Shown: one piece after another, positions 37,430-47,300 of the stretch
Numbering within the stretch: the first letter of the stretch is position 1
How the letters are laid out: every line of letters begins with the position of its first letter
NCBI GenBank assembly: GCA_903899985.1
Contig: CAIULL010000113.1
Span: forward strand, 62,001-126,000
DNA from: an uncultured Schlesneria sp.
GTDB taxonomy: Bacteria; Planctomycetota; Planctomycetia; Planctomycetales; Planctomycetaceae
Direction of reading: 5' to 3'
DNA: 64,000 nt
Program-made: the position numbers and the translations under genes
Notes under the pieces: model-generated
Seen by the model: only the letters and a program-made list of their open reading frames with translations
Databases searched by the model: none
Told to the model about the DNA's origin: nothing

Positions 37430-40400
37430 TTAATCATTGAGCGGCTGAGAGCTTCTCAGGTACGCAAATAGATTCCGCAACTGGTCGTCGGACAAGTCCT
37501 TCAACTGGCCTTCGGGCATCAACGATTTTCGAGATTTGTTAAGCTCATCCAAACTCGATCGTTCCAACGAAACGGTTTGGCCGTCGGGACTGCGCAGCGT
37601 CACTGTTTGTTGATCTTGTTCGACGAGAAAACCGGTAACAACCCGCCCATCATTGAGAACGGCAATTTGCGTCTCGAATCCCTCCCGTATTTCCGCACTC
37701 GGGTTCACGATATGGATCAGCATCTGACGAATATCGTCTCGTTTGTACGTCGTTAAATCTGGCCCAATTTTGCCTCCAATGGCGTGCAGCGTGTGACACT
37801 TTCCGCACATCTGCATGTAGAGTTTTTTGCCGGGATACGGATCGCCAGCTCCGGCAAGAACCGTTTTGTACCGTTCAATCAGCTCTTGCATCTCGGCATT
37901 TGTCGCCCCTTCGACCTGGCCCCAGTGTTTTTGAATCAGATTCGCAAGTTGTTCGTCTCGATGGACCGTCATCCGACGAACCGTATCAAGGGGAAGTGAC
38001 GACGCGGCAACCTCGCCCCGATCCACCGCGTTCACCAGATCAATGGCCCAAGCCTTGCGGCTGACGAGCAACGATTGGGCGACATTTCGAACGTCTTCGT
38101 TGAAATTACCGTATTGCGCCAAAACCGACTTTGAAATCTCGGCATCACTGTAGGCTTGAAGTGCGGTCAGGATCGATGCCTTCAGTCCATCATCGCCCGT
38201 CGTTGCCAGCGTTTTGAGTAGAACGGGGACTGATTTTGGTTGTCTCACCTCACCGAACAAACTGGCATATTCCGCCCGCTTTCCAGCCGGTGTTTTCTCG
38301 TCCTGGATCGCGAGTAATGCTTCATCAACGGCATTCAGGTCCCCCTGACGAATTTTAAGTGATAAAGAACCTCCACCGGCAGCAGAAAGAGCCGTCACCA
38401 GTTCGGCGGGAACATTGCTGAGTGATCGACCTTGAAAGGCTTCTTCGAACCCCTGCATTAATGACTTCGTTGTTTCTGCTGAAGGTGATTGGTGTAAAAG
38501 CCTGGCACAGACCGCCAGGTCAGCTCGTTGCCCAGTCGAAGCAAAACGGCGCATTATCCGGGGAAGGATCTCTTTCAATACGACAGGCCTGGACCACAGA
38601 GACGTGTCGTTAAAAAGATTCAAGGCGGCCGAATCATTGTCCGTCAGGCTCGCCGAATTTCTTGTGGCGTTGGCGGTAGAAATCGATGGTATTGATACAC
38701 CAGAAATCGCTGCCTCTAACGCCCACCAGATCATCAGCGGCTGGCGAGGATCGGCCAGATCTTCGTCGTGAAGCAGTAGATTTTTGACGATGCCCAATGA
38801 CTGTTCCTGAGGCAATCGCTTGGCCGACGCAGCCAATTGGCTGCGCACTTCAACATTGGTCTCAGTGGCCGCAAGACGAGCGACACGATTGGCGAAGTCA
38901 GATGGCAAAGAATGTTCGTCGGCGAGAAGGCGGACAACCCATAACCGAACTTGTGGTTCGGTATGATCCAGCGAGTTGAGCGCCGTCGCCTCGTCCAGTC
39001 CTTTGGAAAGATAAAGAGTCCATAGATATTCCAGCGACAACTGTCCCGTTGCCTCAAACAATTTTTTTCGAAGCGCGGGTACGACAGAAACGTCTTTTCG
39101 ATCAGCGAGAATTCTTCGGGCGGTTTCACGATGCCAGCGGTCGGGACTGGCGAGAACTCCAATCAATTCGGCAGACGTCATGCCACCAAGCGATTTGATT
39201 GGCAAGCCAGGAATGTGCGCGCCCGGCTTCGCGGATGTCTTGGAGCGGATTCGGTAAATACGCCCATTCTCGCGATCGAGTCCCCCCTGATAGTTTGCCG
39301 TGTGCGCCAGTTGCCCGTCGTACCAGTCGGCGACATAGATCCCGCCGTCGGGACCATCCTTCACATCGACGGGGCGAAACCAGGTATCTGAAGAATCGAT
39401 CGCGAATCCGATGTCCTTCGTCTTGAAAGTCGACCCGCTTGGCTCGAAATCGCTGATCACGACATGATTCAGGATTGCCGCTGCTCCAAACAATTTTCCA
39501 CGATAGGCGTCCGGCAATCCGAACGCGCCGCCGTTTCCTTCGTAAATAATGAACTCGTGCGTGAATCGAGGTACGTTGTGATGCTCCATTGCCGGAAAGT
39601 AACCGAAGGAATAGGGATTCGAGAGTGGTCCGTGCTTAGTGAATCCCTTCTGCAGGTAGGCACCCTGCATATAGTGAAAGCCGCGTGTGTTTCCGCCATT
39701 GTGACCAGAGAAAGCCCGGCCGGCGGAGTCGATTTCAAGCCCGAACGCATTGCCTCCGCCTTCTGAAAAGATCTCGTAACGACGTGTTTCCGGATGATAT
39801 CGCCAGATGTTCTGCCCCTGAGAATGGACTGCGAGCGACGTCGTTTTGGGCTCGTCTTTTTTTGGATATCCGACCCTGACCGAGGCTGAGACTGTGCTTC
39901 CCTGTGCGGCGTACAGCCAACCGTCTGGTCCCCAACGCAGGCTGCTGATCACCGAATGCGTATCTTCTATGCCGAACCCTGACAGATGAACTTCAGGATC
40001 ACCATCAGGAATGTCGTTTCCATCCTTGTCCGGATAAAACAACAGATAAGGGGGATTAAGCACCCAAAGTCCGCCGCGTCCCTGGACGAACGCGGTCGCG
40101 ATGTTCAGTCCGTCGACGAATGTTTTGTGCTTGTCGTAGACCCCGTCCCCATCCGTATCTTCATGGATCGTAATCTTGTCTTTTCCCTTGACGCCGTGTG
40201 GAGGCGGTTCAGGAACTTTGTCGTAGACGGCTCGCCACCACTGGTCCTTACTGAGCAATTTCAGCCCAGCCGGTTCTGGGTACTGCAGGTATTGCATCAC
40301 CCACAAACGGCCACGTTCGTCAAAGTTCATGAACAGAGGTTGCGACACAATCGGTTCGGCCAGTACGAGATCAACTGCCAGATCACCGGGGACTTTAAAG

Positions 40401-42580
40401 TGATCCATCGATTGCTGGGGAGAAAGTGGCGTCTGCTGGACTTCGCGCCGGATCACCGTGGCAAACCGGCTGACCTCGGGAGCAGGGACAACTTTTGAAA
40501 ACGGTTCCAGTCCCAGTTCGGCGAATTTCACTGCCGGGATCTTGACCCATTCCAGGTCATCACCAGTTCGGAAGAGCCATGAACCGTCTAACACGATCGC
40601 TTCATTCCCCGCAATAATTTGCGGCGACTCCCCCGTAAAGCCACCGGCACCCCCTTCATCAAAAACCCGGATCGAAACGGTATTCACTTCACCGGGCTTC
40701 AGTGTCTTGTCGGGAATGACGTATCGATGAAGGTTTTCGACCCCCGCGGCAAATTTAGGAGGCAACCCTCCACTGACACCGACTTTGACACCGTTGACGA
40801 AACTCTCGCAGGCACTGTCAACTTTTTCGACATATAAAAAGGCACCGCGCCCTTTCCAGGTTTCTGGAATCTTTACCTGACATGTATACCAGGCGAACCC
40901 GTCGTATTTTGCGAAGTTCTTTTCCGATTCCCATGTCCCCGGAACGGAAAGCGATGTCCAGTCTGTCCGTCCCTCGTCTCCAGGAAACCTGGGAAGGGTC
41001 GCTCCGATCTGAAAATCAGCGGCAGGGACGGGGAGTCCAGCGGCCCAATGGAGACCATTAAGCAGGAGCCGCTGAAATGCCGGCAGCTGAAAGTCATCTT
41101 TATGACCCAGCGATGTATAAAACGTGCGACCGCCATCTTGACGAGTGAACGTCCAGGCGACGGGCTCCTGCTGGTCGATTCCTTCGATACGACCTCGCAT
41201 CAGTTCGGTCGCGTTCGCGTTGAGTGGAGTATTTAAGTACAGCGTTCCGCCACTCGTGAATTCCTCGACGGGAACACCCGTCAGTATCGGATGAGTGACG
41301 CCAGGAAGAACTCGAATCAACCCTTTGGTGGCACCTTCGGTGTGACCCCGGTAATTACCGCCGATCACATCGCGGTCGATTTCCGGCCAGTCGGTCAGTC
41401 CTGCAGGTGGAGGCGCGTTACGAAGCGAAAATGCATGGCTTGCGGTCCGGATACCGACAACAGGTTTACCCGCCGCCACATGCTTTCTGATGATTTCAAG
41501 CTGAGCGGCAGGGAGTGGCCGTCGGCGGGCACTGATCAGCAGCACATCGGCGTCACTCACAACTTCGACACCTGGCAGATCATATTTTTTGGCTGGGTTT
41601 TCAAACACAAAGCTGACTTTGAAATCGCGACCAAGATGCTTTGCGGCGAAATCGGGTAATGTCACTTCGGTCCGGTATTCATCCTCGGCTGAAAGAACGA
41701 CGACGTGAGGACGTTTGTCGTCGCGGAATTGAAAAGGCTTACCACCGAGAAAGTCAGTGCTCGTGATTGTCGGACACCAGTATTTTTCGATGTGCTCAAT
41801 CACCAGATCATTTCCCGTGAAATGGCTGACGAATGGCTTCATCGCCGGATTGTACATGGTATCGGTCATGTCGCGCATCAGAGCGACATTCATCCCCTGA
41901 TAAACGAGTTGTCGGATCGAGAAAGGACGTCCGAGAACGCACATGTTGGTGTGCACACCCATCACGATCACGTTTTCAATGCCTCGACTTTTCATCAATC
42001 GATAGGCTTCGTCCGATTCCGTGATTGCGTCTCCGTCGTGAATTTCGATGTCAGCAATCTGACGTGACCAGGCTCGATAGTTCTTGACCGGTTCCGCGCA
42101 ATCGCATCCACCATCGGTGTCATCGATCGGCAGCGGTGATTCCTTTGTCAGGTCAATGCGGCACCAGCGTTCGAGCGTTCGCTTTGTCTCCACCACAGGT
42201 GCGGCCTGGGCCAGCTTCCGTTGCGGAGTATCCTTGTAAAATTCCATGGTGTCGCTGGGACAATGAATAATGAAGGCACCGCGCGACCGAGCCGCTTTCA
42301 CAACCTCGTTCATTCGCGGTGCCATCTCGGCGACGCGTAACGTTGAATTCGGACACCAATGTTTGTCCCACATATCACAAATAATGATGGCCGTTTTTTG
42401 TGGACTCCATTCTGTCGGAGTCGTGATCGTATGCCATCGTTTCGCTTCGGGAGCGACTTCGACGCGGTTTCGAAGATTTAACTTCAGAGGAGTTGATTCG
42501 GCAGCCTTAGAGTGTGGCAAGTCGTTTGCCATCCAGCAGCAATTTAAAAGACCGGCAATTGCAAGAAGTTTGAGGCGCAT
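37430..42580 (-). CDS. Multidomain secreted PVC-type heme protein: isochorismatase-like, ThuA-like, sugar-binding-like, beta-propeller, HEAT and cytochrome c
   Basis: With the ATG at 42580 (GGAG 7 bases upstream, followed by the signal-like MRLKLLAIAGLLNCCWMA), the protein has 1716 residues. An open frame extends 68 codons upstream but adds no signal. Residues about 60-275 are isochorismatase-like (AIIICDMWDKHWCP, and VIVMGVHTNMC with the catalytic-type Cys). About 290-520 are ThuA-like (HVVVLSAEDEYRTEVTLP). About 535-680 resemble a glycosidase sugar-binding jelly roll (DWTSLSVPGTWE). About 730-1180 are the PVC-type membrane-bound dehydrogenase propeller (MNFDERGRLWVMQYLQYPEP). HEAT-like repeats follow, and the C-terminus has a cytochrome c motif CGKCH (about 1592) with GPDLT. 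These suggest periplasmic carbohydrate oxidation linked to heme electron transfer. Substrates are unknown. Confidence 0.82.
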   Translation of the reverse strand: MRLKLLAIAGLLNCCWMANDLPHSKAAESTPLKLNLRNRVEVAPEAKRWHTITTPTEWSPQKTAIIICDMWDKHWCPNSTLRVAEMAPRMNEVVKAARSRGAFIIHCPSDTMEFYKDTPQRKLAQAAPVVETKRTLERWCRIDLTKESPLPIDDTDGGCDCAEPVKNYRAWSRQIADIEIHDGDAITESDEAYRLMKSRGIENVIVMGVHTNMCVLGRPFSIRQLVYQGMNVALMRDMTDTMYNPAMKPFVSHFTGNDLVIEHIEKYWCPTITSTDFLGGKPFQFRDDKRPHVVVLSAEDEYRTEVTLPDFAAKHLGRDFKVSFVFENPAKKYDLPGVEVVSDADVLLISARRRPLPAAQLEIIRKHVAAGKPVVGIRTASHAFSLRNAPPPAGLTDWPEIDRDVIGGNYRGHTEGATKGLIRVLPGVTHPILTGVPVEEFTSGGTLYLNTPLNANATELMRGRIEGIDQQEPVAWTFTRQDGGRTFYTSLGHKDDFQLPAFQRLLLNGLHWAAGLPVPAADFQIGATLPRFPGDEGRTDWTSLSVPGTWESEKNFAKYDGFAWYTCQVKIPETWKGRGAFLYVEKVDSACESFVNGVKVGVSGGLPPKFAAGVENLHRYVIPDKTLKPGEVNTVSIRVFDEGGAGGFTGESPQIIAGNEAIVLDGSWLFRTGDDLEWVKIPAVKFAELGLEPFSKVVPAPEVSRFATVIRREVQQTPLSPQQSMDHFKVPGDLAVDLVLAEPIVSQPLFMNFDERGRLWVMQYLQYPEPAGLKLLSKDQWWRAVYDKVPEPPPHGVKGKDKITIHEDTDGDGVYDKHKTFVDGLNIATAFVQGRGGLWVLNPPYLLFYPDKDGNDIPDGDPEVHLSGFGIEDTHSVISSLRWGPDGWLYAAQGSTVSASVRVGYPKKDEPKTTSLAVHSQGQNIWRYHPETRRYEIFSEGGGNAFGLEIDSAGRAFSGHNGGNTRGFHYMQGAYLQKGFTKHGPLSNPYSFGYFPAMEHHNVPRFTHEFIIYEGNGGAFGLPDAYRGKLFGAAAILNHVVISDFEPSGSTFKTKDIGFAIDSSDTWFRPVDVKDGPDGGIYVADWYDGQLAHTANYQGGLDRENGRIYRIRSKTSAKPGAHIPGLPIKSLGGMTSAELIGVLASPDRWHRETARRILADRKDVSVVPALRKKLFEATGQLSLEYLWTLYLSKGLDEATALNSLDHTEPQVRLWVVRLLADEHSLPSDFANRVARLAATETNVEVRSQLAASAKRLPQEQSLGIVKNLLLHDEDLADPRQPLMIWWALEAAISGVSIPSISTANATRNSASLTDNDSAALNLFNDTSLWSRPVVLKEILPRIMRRFASTGQRADLAVCARLLHQSPSAETTKSLMQGFEEAFQGRSLSNVPAELVTALSAAGGGSLSLKIRQGDLNAVDEALLAIQDEKTPAGKRAEYASLFGEVRQPKSVPVLLKTLATTGDDGLKASILTALQAYSDAEISKSVLAQYGNFNEDVRNVAQSLLVSRKAWAIDLVNAVDRGEVAASSLPLDTVRRMTVHRDEQLANLIQKHWGQVEGATNAEMQELIERYKTVLAGAGDPYPGKKLYMQMCGKCHTLHAIGGKIGPDLTTYKRDDIRQMLIHIVNPSAEIREGFETQIAVLNDGRVVTGFLVEQDQQTVTLRSPDGQTVSLERSSLDELNKSRKSLMPEGQLKDLSDDQLRNLFAYLRSSQPLND

Positions 42581-42845
42581 GGCAATCTCCGAGATTCGAA
42601 AAAGCGAAGTATCGGAGCAGTTTGATAGGACTGCTACTGAATTGCCAGTGAATGATGAGTTGGCTTCGGAAGAATCCGGTGTCCCGTCCCTGGGAAAAGC
42701 GGTATCCCGAAGATCCCGTGCGGTATAATACGGATTCACGCCCATCGACATCGTCGAAATTCGTGGTAAAGCGTGGCCTCGCATTAGTCTTTTGAGCCGG
42801 CCGAGGTGAATGACACGATCAGTGACTTATTAAAAGGAACGCGAC

Positions 42846-43409
42846 ATGAAATCCCAACAACGAGCACTCGCTTTAACGTTTTGTCTGTGTGCTTTTTTCG
42901 CCACCCAGTTCGTTAAATCTCAAGAAGAAAAGCCATCCGTGGGATTCCTCGAACAATACGCCAAAGCCCAAGAGAAACTGGCAGAAGTTGATCTGCGACG
43001 CGTTGAAGAATACAACGCCCGAGTACCTCACACGTTTCCGGCGCTTTACGTGGACGAGCTGCGCAGTAACCTGGAAACGGCAAGGGAACAGGTCAAGTTC
43101 GTACGAGCAAACGGGCAGCAAGATCTTGTTCAATTACAACTCAGAGGACTCGCCACAAGTGCGCAGATGGCGGAGAACGACTTTAATCAGGCCAAAGAAG
43201 TCAACCGGACCATGCCCGGGGCGATCCGTCAGATCGATCTGGATAAACTTCGCGCTGTCGCAGATGTGGCGTCGCTACGACTTAAGCTCGCCGAAGAATC
43301 CGTTAAGTCCGGTTCTCCAATCGACATCATGCATTGGCATATGGAGCGGTTGTCATCGGAGATGCAGGCACTACAAAGTCGCGTCGATGAACTGAACTTG
43401 CGTCGCTAG
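42846..43409 (+). CDS. Secreted small protein of unknown function
   Basis: The product of 187 residues has a signal peptide (MKSQQRALALTFCLCAFFAT, with cleavage near FVKSQ). The mature part is charged and helical (YAKAQEKLAEVDLRRVEEYN, TAREQVKFVRANGQ and VASLRLKLAEESVKS), which suggests coiled coils. I cannot assign a family. It lies divergent from the large heme protein and may share its promoter region (42581-42845). A long imperfect palindrome begins 6 bp after its stop codon. Confidence 0.6.
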   Translation: MKSQQRALALTFCLCAFFATQFVKSQEEKPSVGFLEQYAKAQEKLAEVDLRRVEEYNARVPHTFPALYVDELRSNLETAREQVKFVRANGQQDLVQLQLRGLATSAQMAENDFNQAKEVNRTMPGAIRQIDLDKLRAVADVASLRLKLAEESVKSGSPIDIMHWHMERLSSEMQALQSRVDELNLRR

Positions 43410-43414
43410 AAATG

Positions 43415-43553
43415 TCAGAGCCGGATAACTGTGACGAAGAAGCCCATTCGCGGATCGGCAGCAACTTCGTCATCTCCCTGAGTTCTTCAATAACGTGGCA
43501 ACGAATAGAATGGGTCACGACTCGTATTATTCTTTTTGTTCTACGGCTCTGAC
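43415..43553. repeat. About 139-bp imperfect palindrome next to a transposase remnant
   Basis: GTCAGAGCCG (43415-43424) and CGGCTCTGAC (43544-43553) are exact inverse complements at the ends. Inside, GTGAC and GTCAC, and CCCATTC and GAATGGG, can pair in nested order. The structure lies directly between the secreted-protein gene and the RAYT-like pseudogene, consistent with a REP/BIME-type element. It could also end the upstream gene. Confidence 0.6.
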
Positions 43554-43980
43554 TTAGTGGCGTCCTCTCGGTCGGATTGTTGATTGCAGTCCCAGACAAG
43601 TGACTTTGGATTCGATCCAGTCCTGGGTACCAAACGGATCGCCACGCTGAACAGCCTCTCGAACCCGCTTCAGCACGTTTTCAGTTAACTCTCAATTGTC
43701 CCTTTCGATCGGTCTGGGAGGTCGAGCGACGAGCCATGGCGTCCAAAATACGTGGATCAGGTTCGGGCATTATTTTCCATCGCCACAACAATCCAAATTG
43801 CCGTTCTTCGGCGTGCGAAAGCAATCTGGCACGCAGCGCATTTCGTTCAACGAATTGGCAGACCGTCAGGAAAGGGGAATCGTCCAGAATTGGAAAGCTT
43901 TTGAATCCACCTTGATGACCATCCCCTTTGCCTGGCGTCTGTTCGTGTGCGTGATATCGCAAGGTATGTGCCGCCGTCAC
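43554..43980 (-). pseudogene. Decayed REP-associated tyrosine (IS200-like) transposase
   Basis: Minus-strand frames carry pieces typical of planctomycete RAYT transposases: AAHTLRYHAHEQT, then GGFKSFPILDDSPFLTVCQF with VERNALRARLLSHAEE, and in another frame LKRVREAVQRGDPFGTQDW followed by QSTIRPRGRH and a TAA at 43554. The two pieces are out of frame with each other. The N-terminal catalytic part, including the HUH motif, is not visible upstream. It is therefore a frameshifted and truncated relic. No intact copy lies in the window. Confidence 0.65.
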
Positions 43981-44304
43981 CTAGCGTGTGAAACGGCTAA
44001 TTTCCCTGCGAAGATGATGCAGAATCTATTGCGAGTCATTAGGCGTCAGTTGAGATGAATAAAGTGAAATTTTGAAACATTCAAGAGCCTCTGACAGAAT
44101 TCACTTGAATGCCGATTCGCCTTCGTGTTTCCAGAAAATCGTCTGTCGACTGTTGCCGCGATTTCACGCATGGTAGAAAACTGACCCCTTTTTGCTGTAA
44201 ACGCTGGGCGCGGCGACAGTCAGGATCTGGGTTGATATGGTTGAGTGATCGTCAAAGCAGACGATAGAGCCCCAAACGCCCAGCGTATCTGAATTGATAA
44301 AGAC
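43981..44304. other. Intergenic stretch with inverted repeat
   Basis: This stretch of about 320 bp before the histidine kinase gene holds no convincing gene. ACGCTGGGCG (44201-44210) and CGCCCAGCGT (44277-44286) form a perfect inverted pair 66 bases apart. The segment could be a small IS remnant or a control region of the kinase gene. Confidence 0.4.
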
Positions 44305-47300
44305 ATGCCCATCCAATCGCAGACCAATGCTGACATAAATCGTGCACCTGCCCGGATCGCGAGCCTCTATTCTGTATTCGGTTTGCTTTGGATCTGGATT
44401 TCCGATCGCTCACTTGTGTGGCTCGGGCACACCGACGATCACGGGTTCATGTTGGCTGCCGGGAAAGGGACGTTGTTCATTGGGATCACAGCGGTACTGC
44501 TCTATTGGCTCGTTCGACGGGAAATGGCGGCCGTCCGTACGTCAAAATGGTTGCTTCGGGCGGTGGTTGAGGGGACCAGCGATGCGGTGTTTGTCAAAGA
44601 CCGCGACAGCCGTTACATGATGGCCAACGAAGCGGCAGCGAGATTCATTGGCCGGTCTGTTGCCGAGGTCATCGGTCGTGACGATCGTGAGCTTTTCGAG
44701 CCCGCCGACGCTGAGCGGATTATTTCTTACGATCAAGCGGTTATGGCAGGCGGAAAGGTCGCCACTAACGAGCTGACGCTCACATCGATCGGAGGAACCC
44801 GTACCTACCATTCGACAAAGGCTCCGTACCGGGATGAGACTGGTGCGGTGGTTGGCGTGATCGGCATCTCGCGCGACGTCTCAGACCGCAAGGCCGCAGT
44901 AGACGCTCTTCGTCTCAGCGAAGAACGGTTCCGCGAGCTGATCGATGCAATTCCGCAAATTGTCTGGACGGCCGGCCCGGACGGTACGATGACTTACGTG
45001 AATGCCAAGGCTGTTGAGTACACTGGCATGGTTGTTCGCGATCTCGCGGGCTGGTTATGGGAAAGCGTCATCCACTCCGACGATCTTCCCAGGGTCGTGC
45101 ACGAGTGGAGGCAATGTCTGGCGGACGGCTTGTCTCGGTCGGTTGAAATGCGAATGCGCGCGGCCGATGGTGAATACCGCTGGTACATCGCCCGGAATCG
45201 ACCGGTTCGCGGTATCAATGGGGAGATCGCGTCTTGGGTCGGGACCTGTACTGATATCGACGATCTGAAACACGCAGAGAACGCCCTTCGCGAAACCGAA
45301 GCCTCGCTCAGACAGGCGCAACGGATTGCCCATCTGGGGAGCTGGAGCTGGGAGCCACCAACCGATCGCGTGTGGTGGTCAGATGCCCTTTTCGAATTGT
45401 TCGGCGTGGATCGGAAAGCCGTCAGTCCGAGTTTCGACGCGTTCCTCAAGCTCCTCCATCCGGAGGAACGTGCGGTGGTATTTGCCAGAGTCGAAGCGAT
45501 GAAGGCCGGTGCCGACGAATTCGCCAACGATTTGCGGGTCATCCGCCCGGACGGGTCACACATCTGGATTCACAGCCGAGCTCGTGCTACTCGGGATGCC
45601 GACGGGGCGCTGATTCGCGTCGAGGGGACCGACCAGGACATCACTGCCCACCGGAAGGCTGAAATGTCCGCCCGCGAGGCCGAAGAGCGGTTGCAATCTG
45701 CAGTGGAGGTCGCCGGTCTGGGGGTCATTGTCATTGACTATGCTCAGCAGACTGCGAATCTCTCCCCACAGGCGGCCGAGCAATTCGGGTTTCCAGCAGC
45801 GTGTACCGTTTCCAGAAATGAACTGCACAGCCGGTTCCACTCGGAGGATCGGGCGGAAATTGAACGATTGACTGAGAATGCACTTTCCCTTGCAGGGACG
45901 GGGTCGTTCAGCATGGAACATCGAGTGGTCCGACCCGATGGATCCGTTCGATGGCTTAACGTTCGCAAACAGGTGACGTTCGTCGACGGCTGTCCAAATC
46001 GGGCGGTCGTGGTCAGCGTTGACGTGACCGACCGCCGTCATGCGGTGGAAGCCCTGCAGTCGAGCGAGGCGCGGTATCGTTTGTTGTTCGAGTCGAACCC
46101 ACACCCGATGTGGGTTTATGACGTTGACTCCCTGCGCGTTCTGGCCGTTAACGATGCCGCTGTTTTAGAGTACGGCTATCACCGGGACGAGTTCCTTGGC
46201 ATGACGGTCCGTGACCTTCGGCCTCCCGAGGAGATACCGCGATTGGAAGCGTTCATCGCCCAGCTCGCACCAGGCCGTTCTCACTCGACGCCGTGGCTGC
46301 ACCGGCGAAAAGATGGAACAGTGTTCAACGTCGATATCTCCAGTCACGACCTGCCCGAAGATGGCGGCCGCTCCCGGCTGGTGTTGGCTCTGGACATCAC
46401 CGAGCGATTGCGAGCTGAGGAGTCTCGGGATGAGTTGCTCGCCCGACTTCAACTTCAAATCGATCGAATGCCACTCGCTTATATTCAATTCGATTCCGAT
46501 ATCCGCTATTGCAACTGGAACCCTGCCGCCGAGAAAATCTTCGGTTACTCCCGTGAAGAGATCATTGGCCAATCGGTGCATTTTCTGGTCCACCCTGACG
46601 ATCAAGGACGTATCGATGCGATCGGTTCCCGACTAAGGTCCGGCGATGTCGCGGCCCAAAGTATCAATCGAAACGTCACCAAGGATGGGCGGACGATCAT
46701 CTGCGAGTGGCATAACACACCGCTATTCGCCCCTGACGGAAAGTTCCTTGGTGTCCTGTCGATGACTCAGGACATCACTGACCGCGTTCAAGCCGAGGAG
46801 TCACGGGATGAGTTGCTCGCCCGCCTTCAACTTCAAATCGACCGGATGCCTCTCGCCTATATTCAATTTGATTCCGACTTTCGCTATTCCAACTGGAACC
46901 CTGCCGCCGAGAAAATCTTTGGTTACTCCCGCGAAGAGATCATTGGCCAAACCGCGCATTTTCTGGTTCACCCCGATGATCAACCACAAGTTGATACGAT
47001 CGTTTCCCGTCTGCGGTCCGGCGATGTTGCGGCCCAAAGCATTAATCGAAACATCACGAAGGATGGCCGGACGATCATCTGCGAGTGGCATAACACGCCG
47101 CTATTCACCCCGGACGGAAAGTTCCTCGGTGTTCTGTCGATGACACAGGACATCACCGACCGCGTTCGAGCCGAGGAAGCTCTCCGTGAAAGCGAGCGGA
47201 GACTTCGGCTGTCGCTGGAGTCGGCCGGGGCGATCGCCTTCATCTGGGATGTCAAGAGCGACTCCGTCACTCGGTTTTTCAGCAAAGAGCCAGCGCTTCC

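Noticed and set aside
37231..37437. 68-codon minus-strand frame between the DCC-family gene and the large heme protein gene
   Set aside because: It overlaps both neighbours by 8-14 bases, has no recognised motif, and its ATG has no ribosome-binding site. Codon content is not convincing. The 185-bp gap is recorded as non-coding.
43696..44058. 120-codon plus-strand frame
   Set aside because: It is antisense to the transposase relic, whose protein pieces match a known family better.
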